Source of the DNA: Streptomyces lilacinus
GTDB taxonomy: Bacteria > Actinomycetota > Actinomycetes > Streptomycetales > Streptomycetaceae
Assembly: GCA_000715685.1 (NCBI GenBank)
Contig: KL569434.1
Location: forward strand, 67,559 to 74,943
Length of the DNA: 7,385 nucleotides
Direction of reading: 5' to 3'
The notes beneath the pieces are model-generated. The model did no database searches. It was not told where the DNA came from and was given only the letters and a program-made list of their open reading frames with translations. Made by a program: the position numbers and the translations under genes. Shown one piece after another: positions 1 through 5,213 of the stretch; position 1 is the stretch's first letter, and each line of letters starts with the position of its first letter.

Positions 1-31
1 GGCGAAGGCCGCCGTCGACGCCATCGGCTGA
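1..31 (+). CDS. Probable 3' end of an upstream gene (partial)
   Basis: Reading from base 2, the sequence gives AKAAVDAIG followed by TGA at 29-31. All nine codons end in G or C, and the short Ala-rich helical end is typical of a Streptomyces gene tail. The stop lies 49 bases before the next start, so the gene could be in the same transcript as the toxin module. Nothing can be said about its function from nine residues; a small ESX/WXG100-like protein is possible but not demonstrated. Chance could also produce such a tail. Confidence 0.4.
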   Translation, partial: AKAAVDAIG

Positions 32-68
32 TGTCGGGGCACTGAGCGGTAGGAACGTTTCGTAGGAC

Positions 69-76
69 GGGGGAGG
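69..76 (+). promoter_or_regulatory. Ribosome binding site of the first DUF6507 gene
   Basis: GGGGGAGG ends four bases before the ATG at 81. It contains a full GGAGG core and is the strongest Shine-Dalgarno in the window. It supports the chosen start and would also drive the toxin gene, which is coupled through an ATGA overlap. Confidence 0.75.
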
Positions 77-80
77 CTTC

Positions 81-470
81 ATGTCCAAGTGGGACATCAA
101 GCCGGACGGCGTGCGGTCGGTGCTGAGCAAGACCGCTGAAGTCGCCGGCAAGTTCGAGAACGAGTTCACGGCGTACAGCGAGGGCCTGGTCGGCTCGGCG
201 ACGTCCGCAGGCACGATGATCCTTGGCGGGGCGGAGGTGCCCAAGGGTGGCGCCTTCGGCCCCGTGGCCCAGGCGTTGCAGGAGTTCCAGCAACGCACCG
301 AGGACGACGTGAAGTTCCTCCCCGTCCGTACGGGCAAGTCCATCAAGGGCGCGCGCGAGGCGACCGCCGCGTATCTCCAGGGTGACCTCGAGATGGCTCA
401 CAACAAGCAGGAAGAGGCCGCGAAGGCGCCGACTCCGGAAGAGCTCGCGGGGAAGGCCCCCAAGAAATGA
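81..470 (+). CDS. DUF6507-family small helical protein, likely toxin partner
   Basis: This 129-residue protein begins MSKWDIKPDGV, which I recognise as the DUF6507 type common in Streptomyces beside type VII toxin genes. It appears to be mostly helical: helices at about 9-38 and 60-118 are separated by a Gly-rich turn (44-60), the hairpin plan of WXG100/ESX proteins. It lacks a central WxG. Y98-L-Q-G-D102 fits the YxxxD/E export signal of type VII substrates, and the paralogue at 6715 has YVHGD in the same place. The C-terminal tail carries APTPEEL, also shared with the paralogue, and ends Lys-rich. No signal peptide or membrane segment is visible. The stop TGA overlaps the toxin ATG, so the pair is probably translated in fixed ratio. 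Inferred role: a partner or targeting protein for the toxin head, like the small helical partners of LXG toxins. The family label is fairly sure; the function is untested. Confidence 0.75.
   Translation: MSKWDIKPDGVRSVLSKTAEVAGKFENEFTAYSEGLVGSATSAGTMILGGAEVPKGGAFGPVAQALQEFQQRTEDDVKFLPVRTGKSIKGAREATAAYLQGDLEMAHNKQEEAAKAPTPEELAGKAPKK
467..470 (+). promoter_or_regulatory. ATGA stop-start overlap coupling partner and toxin
   Basis: The toxin ATG (467-469) shares bases with the TGA (468-470) of the DUF6507 gene. The toxin has no strong Shine-Dalgarno at normal spacing (only AAGAA directly before the ATG; GGGGAAGG at 449-456 is too far). Translation therefore probably depends on ribosomes finishing the partner gene. 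Confidence 0.8.
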
Positions 471-3043
471 TCGATCTGGGGAAGATACCTACTTATACGG
501 GCAATCTGGAGCACCTGGAGTCGCACGCGTCGGCGTTGAAGACGACCGCCTCCAACATCCGTACCACCGGTCGGGACGTCCACAACACCTTCCAGGGCCT
601 GGACGCGGTCTACGACGCCCCGGAGGAGGGAGACCTCCTCCGGACCACGATCCCCGTGCGGGACAAGGCGGACGCCTTCGCGAAGAAGCTGGAATCCGTC
701 AGCGGCGCCCTGACGAGTTTCGCGTCGCAGGCGAAACCGCTGGTCGACAAGATGAACCGGTTGCGCGAGGACGCCAGGAAGTTCGTCTCCGAGAACAAGC
801 ACGACGACGACTGGAAGAAGGACCAGAAGAAGGTCGACGAGAACGAGCGTCTCGTCCACGAGGTCGGCGCGACGTGGGTGGCCTTCCAGGGCGTCGAGCG
901 CGAGGCGGCGAACAAGATCACCGCTCTGGTCGGCGGTACGCACTTCGTCGTCGACGACGGCTCGCACAAGACCGGCATGTACGGCTTCAGGGCGAGCGAC
1001 GTCAAGGACGCGAAGGAAACGCCGTGGGGCACGGTCGACGAGCGTGAGTACACGGGCTGGCGGGCCGCGTGGGAGTGGACGAAGGACAACGTCGGCGGTG
1101 CGCTGAAGGGCTTCTTCGTCGACGGCGTCTGGGGCACCATCAAGGGCCTCGGCAGCATGGTCAACGTCTTCGACTGGGACAACTTCAAGAAGACCTGGTC
1201 GGGCATCGGCGACGTCTTCGGCGGCGTCAGCGCGTACCTCATGACGCCGTACGACTGGGCCCTGGACAAGATGTTCGGCCCGGTCGACCACAGCGACACC
1301 GACAAGCAGAAGGCGGCCCTGCGCAACTTCGGCAAGTCGTTGGTGGCGTGGGACGAGTGGGGCAAGAACCCCTCGCGGGCGTTCGGCAACGTGCTCTTCA
1401 ACGTCGTCACCATCGGCTCGGGCTCGGCCCTCAAGCTCGGCAAGGCCGGCCAGGCCGGAAAGCTGGGCGCGGGCGCGGAGGCGCTGACCGCGGTGGGCAA
1501 GTTCGGCGCGATCGCCGACCCCATGACCTGGATCAGCAAGGGTGCGAGCGTCACGAAGCTCAAGGTCGGCGACTTCTTCAACGGACTGAAGGCGAGCCAG
1601 GCGGGCCTCGACGACCTGGGCAAGAACCTGCCGACCGGTAACGGCGTCCACCCGGGCGACGTGCCGTCCGCCCCGTCGACCCCGTCCCACCCGGCCGAGA
1701 CCCCGGCGCCCCCCGCGCAGGGGAGCCACGCGCCCTCCACCCCGTCGCCCCACAATCCTGGCGACATTCCCTACACCGACCCCAAGGGCAACAAGCGCGT
1801 CCTCGGCGGCGACGGGTACATCAGGGACGAGCACGGCAACGTCGTCCCGGACGCGCCTGCCCGCAAGGAGCCGCACAAGGACGACCTGCCCAACACCACG
1901 CAGCCGCACGAGCACGAGCACCAGACCGCGCCGGCCAAGGAGAAGGCCAAGGTCCTCGAGGGCGCGGGCGGCCCCAGCCACGTGGAGCAGCCGGGCTCGT
2001 CGCACCCCACGTCACCCTCGTCCCACACACCCTCGCAGCCGACCAACATGCACCCCGGCGACGGCGCCCACCCGTCGGGCGGCGGCGGCCACGGCGGCGC
2101 GAACACCACGCCCCACACGGGCGGCAGCGGCCACGTGTCGGACCACCCGACCGGTGGCGGCGGCGGTGCGGGCTCGCACGGTTCGTCGGGCGGAGGGTCC
2201 CACCTGCCCCCCTCGGGCGGCGGCGCGGGCTCGCACACGCCCTCCGGTGGCGGTTCCGGTCACGGTGCCGACGGCCACGGTGGTGACACACCGGGCACGG
2301 GGCCCGGCTCCGGCGGGCACGGGGAAACCCCGTCCGGCGGGCACAACGACGGTCCCGGTGGCCACGACGCGGGCAACGAGAACCCCGCGCCTGGTTCCGC
2401 TGAACACGAGCCTGGCAGCGGTGCCGGCGGTGAGGCGGAGAAGCCCGCCTCCGGCGGCGAGACGCACGAGCCCGGGGAGACCGGAAAGCCGGATTCCTCA
2501 CATGAGACGAATACGCCGCCTGGCGAGCGCGCGAACGAGCCCCTTCCGGCGCTGACTCCGGCGGAAAAGGCAGCGCACTGGGATCACCTCAAGGAAGTGG
2601 AAAATCGGGCCCCGGAGGAGTTCGATCACCTGAAGCACGACCCGGACCACAAGGGCGAGATCAACGAGAAGTCGATGGACGAGGCTCATGTCGGCCTCGA
2701 CCTGCGGGAGCAGGGGCGCCTCCCGGCCGATATCCGTCGTCCGGAGCTGGCCGATCGCGGTGAGTTCTATTCCGAGACCACCGGTGAGTACTATGACATC
2801 AAGGGTGTCCACTCCGACTGGCCGCCGTTCAATAACGTGCGTGACAAGTCGCAGCCGTTCAAGGGTGCGTTCGACCCCGCCAACAGTGATGGTTGGGTCA
2901 ACAAGCAGTTGGCGAAGCAGATCGAAAAGCGTGGACGTATAGTCATTATTGACGTTCGGAACGCAGATCAAGCGGCAATCGACTGCCTCAAGGATGTTGT
3001 TGAAAAGCGTGGTTGGGGAGATCGTGTCATCTGGTACCCGTAA
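467..3043 (+). CDS. Polymorphic toxin, type VII-like, with CdiA-type nuclease C-terminus
   Basis: This 858-residue modular protein has no signal peptide. Residues 1-160 are helical and resemble the head of 'putative T7SS-secreted' proteins; they match the second toxin at 7233 at 25 of 51 positions (IP..TG, IR.TG.D.H, FQGL). Residues 187-390 are rich in Trp, Phe and Gly, with many amphipathic or moderately hydrophobic stretches, as in pre-toxin regions. Residues 394-690 form a disordered linker rich in Pro, Ser, Gly and His. Residues 696-858 form the likely toxin domain. It contains E739 in a DEAHVGLDL helix, an LP..I.R segment, EFY (767-769), then YYDIKG with D777 and K779, and ends with IVIIDV, a helix and RVIWYP. 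This pattern resembles the CdiA C-terminal tRNase/PD-(D/E)xK-like domains, so RNA or DNA cleavage in rival cells is inferred. The ATG at 467 is supported by the ATGA overlap and by alignment with the second toxin. The rare stop TAA and lower GC mark the end as a swapped-in module. Confidence 0.8.
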   Translation: MIDLGKIPTYTGNLEHLESHASALKTTASNIRTTGRDVHNTFQGLDAVYDAPEEGDLLRTTIPVRDKADAFAKKLESVSGALTSFASQAKPLVDKMNRLREDARKFVSENKHDDDWKKDQKKVDENERLVHEVGATWVAFQGVEREAANKITALVGGTHFVVDDGSHKTGMYGFRASDVKDAKETPWGTVDEREYTGWRAAWEWTKDNVGGALKGFFVDGVWGTIKGLGSMVNVFDWDNFKKTWSGIGDVFGGVSAYLMTPYDWALDKMFGPVDHSDTDKQKAALRNFGKSLVAWDEWGKNPSRAFGNVLFNVVTIGSGSALKLGKAGQAGKLGAGAEALTAVGKFGAIADPMTWISKGASVTKLKVGDFFNGLKASQAGLDDLGKNLPTGNGVHPGDVPSAPSTPSHPAETPAPPAQGSHAPSTPSPHNPGDIPYTDPKGNKRVLGGDGYIRDEHGNVVPDAPARKEPHKDDLPNTTQPHEHEHQTAPAKEKAKVLEGAGGPSHVEQPGSSHPTSPSSHTPSQPTNMHPGDGAHPSGGGGHGGANTTPHTGGSGHVSDHPTGGGGGAGSHGSSGGGSHLPPSGGGAGSHTPSGGGSGHGADGHGGDTPGTGPGSGGHGETPSGGHNDGPGGHDAGNENPAPGSAEHEPGSGAGGEAEKPASGGETHEPGETGKPDSSHETNTPPGERANEPLPALTPAEKAAHWDHLKEVENRAPEEFDHLKHDPDHKGEINEKSMDEAHVGLDLREQGRLPADIRRPELADRGEFYSETTGEYYDIKGVHSDWPPFNNVRDKSQPFKGAFDPANSDGWVNKQLAKQIEKRGRIVIIDVRNADQAAIDCLKDVVEKRGWGDRVIWYP
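1646..2536 (+). other. Region encoding disordered Pro/Ser/Gly/His-rich linker of the toxin
   Basis: This region encodes residues 394-690. It begins Pro/Ser/Thr-rich (394-430), contains one short structured-looking patch (about 431-462, YTDPKGNKRVLGGDGYIRDE), a charged HEHEH patch (481-485), then a long Gly/His/Ser-rich run. It separates the conserved head from the variable toxin tip, a typical place for recombination between toxin genes. Confidence 0.7.
2069..2374 (+). repeat. In-frame Gly/His/Ser low-complexity repeats in toxin linker
   Basis: Residues 535-636 contain repeated GGGxGSH-like units: GGGGAGSH (564-571), GGGSH (575-579), GGGAGSH (584-590) and GGGSGHG (594-600). At DNA level the 12-mer GCGGGCTCGCAC occurs at 2168-2179 and 2225-2236, exactly 57 bases (19 codons) apart. 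This points to past in-frame duplication and makes length variation between strains likely. Confidence 0.65.
2552..3043 (+). other. C-terminal toxin domain, CdiA tRNase/PD-(D/E)xK-like
   Basis: This segment encodes residues 696-858. Visible candidates for catalysis are E739, D777 and K779 (a DIK motif after a GEYY strand), with E767 in GEFY as an alternative acidic residue. The order helix-Glu, strand, D-x-K, strand, helix, strand fits PD-(D/E)xK-like nucleases such as CdiA-CT tRNases. Third codon positions are clearly less GC-rich than upstream, most of all in the last 120 bases. The domain assignment comes from pattern recognition only; another nuclease fold is possible. Confidence 0.5.
3015..3026 (+). 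promoter_or_regulatory. Ribosome binding site and GTG start inside the toxin gene end
   Basis: GGGGAG (3015-3020) sits three bases before GTG at 3024, inside the last codons of the toxin. Among in-frame starts (TTG 2949, ATG 2994, GTG 3009, GTG 3024) this one has the best purine-rich site. It also gives a protein whose N-terminus lines up in length with the neighbouring paralogue. The spacing is short, so the choice is good but not certain. Confidence 0.6.
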
Positions 3044-3671
3044 GAACTGGAAGCCGAATGCGCTCCCGACCGACCCGGAAGCCGCGCGGCAACTGCAGGA
3101 ATGGCTCGCCTCGGAGGAGTACAACCTCTACGGCGTCGAGCACGACTTCCGGGGCGCCGACCTCTCGGGCGGCAACTTCTCGAATGCGTGGTTCACCGAG
3201 GCGGTTCTCGCGGGCGTGCGATGTGTCGGCGCCTCTTTCTACCGGGCCGACCTTCAGTCGGCGGATCTGACCGGGGCGGATCTGACCGGGGCGGATCTCG
3301 TCAAGGCGAACCTGGACGAGGCCGTGCTCCGGTCGGCCCGGCTCGACGGCGCGGACATGGTCGGGGCTTCGCTGTGCGACGTCGACGCGTCGGGAGCCGG
3401 CTTCCGCGGAACGCGGTTCCTCGGTGCTTCGTTGCTCGACATCGACATGAGGGGAGCGGACCTGACCGATGCGGTCCTGGACGAGAACTTCTTCGAAGTC
3501 AAAGTCGACGACACCACGGTGGTGCGCGGCCTGACGGGCACCGTTTTCGGACCGATCACGGTCTTCAGCGGCGAATCGTCCCGAGAGCTGGCCGGCGCGG
3601 AGCTCGAGGCGTGGATCGGCGAGCGGGGCGGACAGGTCCGAGTGATTCCCCCGCGCCGCGCGCCGAAGTAG
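3024..3671 (+). CDS. Pentapeptide-repeat protein 1, candidate immunity protein
   Basis: With the GTG start at 3024 the protein has 215 residues. Residues 18-38 form a helical cap (AARQLQEWLAS, then LYGVEHDF). Residues 41-155 are pentapeptide repeats of the A(D/N)LxG type (RGADLSGGNF, SADLTGADLTGADL, ARLDGADM, RGADLTDAVL), which fold as a right-handed quadrilateral beta-helix. Residues 162-210 are a non-repeat tail (GTVFGPITVFSG, then LEAWIGERGGQV). No secretion signal or catalytic motif is visible, so it should be cytosolic. It overlaps the toxin gene by 20 bases, the position expected of a cognate immunity gene, and is about 85% identical to the next protein from residue 24 on. Known pentapeptide proteins such as MfpA and Qnr bind gyrase as DNA mimics; by analogy this one might block a nuclease by imitating nucleic acid, but that is speculation. 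The fold is sure; the immunity role is inferred from position. Confidence 0.85.
   Translation: MSSGTRKNWKPNALPTDPEAARQLQEWLASEEYNLYGVEHDFRGADLSGGNFSNAWFTEAVLAGVRCVGASFYRADLQSADLTGADLTGADLVKANLDEAVLRSARLDGADMVGASLCDVDASGAGFRGTRFLGASLLDIDMRGADLTDAVLDENFFEVKVDDTTVVRGLTGTVFGPITVFSGESSRELAGAELEAWIGERGGQVRVIPPRRAPK
3261..3290 (+). repeat. Perfect 15-bp tandem repeat in pentapeptide gene 1
   Basis: GCGGATCTGACCGGG occurs twice back to back (3261-3275 and 3276-3290), encoding ADLTG twice. A third, partial copy begins at 3291. The paralogous gene encodes the same residues with different synonymous codons, so the DNA repeat is recent or has been homogenised in this copy only. Confidence 0.9.
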
Positions 3672-3675
3672 GGCC

Positions 3676-4344
3676 ATGGCCTGCCCGCTTGCGCCGAACG
3701 CTCGGAAGCCGACTGCGTTCCCGGCCGATTCCGAGGCGACGCGCCGGCTGCAGGAATGGCTTGCCGAGGACGGTCGCAGCCTCTTCGGCGTCGAACACGA
3801 CTTCCGGGGTGCCGACCTCTCGGGCGGCGACTTCGCGAAAGCGTGGTTCACCCGGGCCGTCCTGGCCGGTGTGCGATGCGTGGGCGCGTCGTTCTACCGC
3901 GCCGACCTCCAGTCGGCGGATCTCACTGGGGCCGATCTCACCGGTGCCGACCTCGTCAGGGCGAATCTGAACGAGGCCGTGCTCCGGTCGGCCCGGCTCG
4001 ACGGGGCCGACATGGTCAAGGCGTCCCTGTGCGATGTCGACGCGTCGGGAGCGAGCTTCAGAGGAACGAGGCTCATGGGGGCCTCGCTCCTCGGCGTCGA
4101 CATGAGGGGAGCGGATCTGACCGATGCGGTCCTGTTCCAGAATTCCTTCAAGGTCGCAGTCGACGACACCACGGTGGTGCGCGGCCTGTCCGGCACCGTT
4201 TTCGGGCCGATCACAGTATTCAGCGGTGCGTCGTCTCGAGAGCTGGCCGGCGCGGACCTCGAGGCGTGGATCGGTGAACGGGGCGGGCAGGTCCAGGTGA
4301 TTCCTCCGCTTCGGCAGCCGGCGGTAGGAGCGGTAAAGGCATGA
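3676..4344 (+). CDS. Pentapeptide-repeat protein 2, paralogue of the preceding gene
   Basis: This 222-residue protein has the same plan as its neighbour: helical cap (23-39, RRLQEWLAEDG, then LFGVEHDF), pentapeptide beta-helix (about 42-155) and the same tail (GTVFGPITVFSG, then LEAWIGERGGQV), plus a slightly longer C-terminus. By eye about 27 of 187 aligned residues differ. Differences cluster in the cap (SEEYN against EDGRS) and near the end of the helix (DENFFEVK against FQNSFKVA), while the central turns are almost unchanged. The ATG at 3676 lies four bases after the previous stop; the upstream AGTAGGG is a weak binding site, so translation is probably coupled. Its stop overlaps the next start (ATGA). 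A second immunity protein for the same toxin, or a diverged one guarding against a related toxin, are both reasonable. Neither is shown by the sequence. Confidence 0.85.
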   Translation: MACPLAPNARKPTAFPADSEATRRLQEWLAEDGRSLFGVEHDFRGADLSGGDFAKAWFTRAVLAGVRCVGASFYRADLQSADLTGADLTGADLVRANLNEAVLRSARLDGADMVKASLCDVDASGASFRGTRLMGASLLGVDMRGADLTDAVLFQNSFKVAVDDTTVVRGLSGTVFGPITVFSGASSRELAGADLEAWIGERGGQVQVIPPLRQPAVGAVKA

Positions 4345-5147
4345 CCACAATGGCCCCCCGCATCGACACCCTGCTCGGCACCGATTTCGACGGCCGGCCC
4401 GTCGACGATCCGTACGACGTCATCGACGGCGGTCTCGACGACCCCCGGCACCGGGAGCGCGTGCCGGGGCTCGTCGCGCTCGTGCACGACCCCGCCGAGT
4501 CGGAGCACCACCGCTTCACGGCGTGCGTCGCCCTGCTCGAGTGGGGTGAGGCGGCCGGCTACGAGGCGGTCGTCGCGGCTGCCGCCGCGCCGCGGCAAGT
4601 GGCCTGGTACGACTGGTCGATCGACCGGAAGTTCTCCGTCGACAACACCTTCGGCCTGCTCGCCAGGGCCATGGCCTTCGACAGCGGCCTGCCGGCGGAG
4701 AAGGGCACCCGGGCCGCCCGTACGGAAGCCGTCCGGGCGCTCGTACGGATCGCCGACAGCGAGTACTTCGACGAGCAGCTCGAGGGCGTCCTCGAGAGCT
4801 GCGTGGCGGAGCCGGGCGTCCTCGACGACGTCGAGGACGTCGTCCGGCGCGGTGTCCGGATCCTCGCCGGCGACGCACGCATCGGCTTCGATCTCGCCAC
4901 CCAGCTCGTCGACCTGGCCTGTGCCGTGTCGACCGTCGACAGCCGCCGAGCCATGCTCCTCGCGGCCGACGTCCTCGCCGTCGCCCCGAGCGACCGCGCC
5001 CTGGAGCACGCGCGCGTCATCGCGCTGCGCGCGGACGGCGCGGCGAAGGAGCTCTTCGAGGGGCATCTGCACAGCGCGCGTGAGGCTTTGCATTCCCTCG
5101 TCAAGATCCGACAGGGTGCGCGGTGGAGAGAAACGTCGACACCATGA
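4341..5147 (+). CDS. All-helical protein of unknown function, possible immunity protein
   Basis: I do not recognise this 268-residue protein as a named family. It is acidic and almost wholly helical from residue 34 on, with paired helices (RVPGLVALVHD, RFTACVALLEWGEAAGYEAVVAAA, TEAVRALVRIAD, ARIGFDLATQLVDLAC, RRAMLLAADVLAV) that resemble a HEAT-like alpha solenoid without clear repeats. An aromatic patch, WYDWSIDRKF (89-98), interrupts the helices and could be a binding surface. There is no signal peptide or membrane segment. The ATG at 4341 overlaps the stop of the pentapeptide gene, and GGAG (4327-4330) lies ten bases before it; ATG 4350 is an alternative start. Position after the toxin and its likely immunity genes suggests an immunity protein or a leftover from an earlier toxin tip. 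Its stop lies inside a 14-bp tandem repeat that links it to the DUF6177 gene. Confidence 0.75.
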   Translation: MTTMAPRIDTLLGTDFDGRPVDDPYDVIDGGLDDPRHRERVPGLVALVHDPAESEHHRFTACVALLEWGEAAGYEAVVAAAAAPRQVAWYDWSIDRKFSVDNTFGLLARAMAFDSGLPAEKGTRAARTEAVRALVRIADSEYFDEQLEGVLESCVAEPGVLDDVEDVVRRGVRILAGDARIGFDLATQLVDLACAVSTVDSRRAMLLAADVLAVAPSDRALEHARVIALRADGAAKELFEGHLHSAREALHSLVKIRQGARWRETSTP

Positions 5148-5176
5148 CGTCGACAACATGACGCCGACACCATGAC
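5135..5176 (+). repeat. Three tandem 14-bp repeats at the gene junction
   Basis: The copies are GTCGACACCATGAC (5135-5148), GTCGACAACATGAC (5149-5162) and GCCGACACCATGAC (5163-5176). They differ from one another by only one or two bases. Copy 1 contains the stop of the helical gene. Each copy contains ATGA. The period is not a multiple of three, so gain or loss of a copy does not extend an existing reading frame; it adds or removes one ATGA step. Confidence 0.9.
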
Positions 5177-5213
5177 AGCGCACAGCCGGAACGGGGACAG
5201 GAACACCGCATGA
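5144..5213 (+). promoter_or_regulatory. Ladder of four overlapping stop-start codons (ATGA)
   Basis: ATGA occurs at 5144, 5158, 5172 and 5210, and every step is in register. The helical gene stops at 5145-5147 on the first. ATG 5144 then runs five codons to the stop in the second (MTSTT). ATG 5158 runs five codons to the stop in the third (MTPTP). ATG 5172 runs 13 codons to the stop in the fourth (MTAHSRNGDRNTA), which is the start of the DUF6177 gene. A terminating ribosome could in principle restart at each step and reach the next gene. The mini-ORFs themselves are unlikely to make useful proteins. Confidence 0.6.
5199..5202 (+). promoter_or_regulatory. Ribosome binding site of the DUF6177 gene
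   Basis: AGGA, within GGGGACAGGAA (5193-5203), lies seven bases before the ATG at 5210. It fixes this start and means the gene can also be started independently of the upstream ladder. Confidence 0.65.

Noticed and set aside
54..59. AACGTT palindrome upstream of the first gene as an operator or promoter
   Set aside because: It is only six bases long with one mismatch beyond that, and no -10/-35 pair is recognisable.
81..470. Classic WXG100 protein call
   Set aside because: Size and helical plan are similar, but no WxG lies in the turn between helices; DUF6507 fits the conserved N-terminus better.
398..2005. 535-codon open frame on the minus strand over the toxin gene
   Set aside because: It is a low-complexity Arg/Val/Leu-rich shadow of the toxin gene, with no plausible start context or recognisable family.
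2154..2555. Separate + ORF in the toxin linker
   Set aside because: It is an out-of-frame reading of the Gly/His repeat region, with no domain and no binding site.
2949..3671. Longer version of pentapeptide gene 1 starting at TTG 2949
   Set aside because: No binding site precedes the TTG, and the extra 25 residues have no counterpart in the paralogue; GTG 3024 fits better.
3101..3970. 289-codon + frame spanning both pentapeptide genes
   Set aside because: It is an Arg-rich out-of-frame shadow; the pentapeptide frames have clear repeats and good starts.
5135..5176. CRISPR-like or attachment-site repeat
   Set aside because: The 14-bp copies are directly adjacent with no spacers and no nearby cas or integrase gene.
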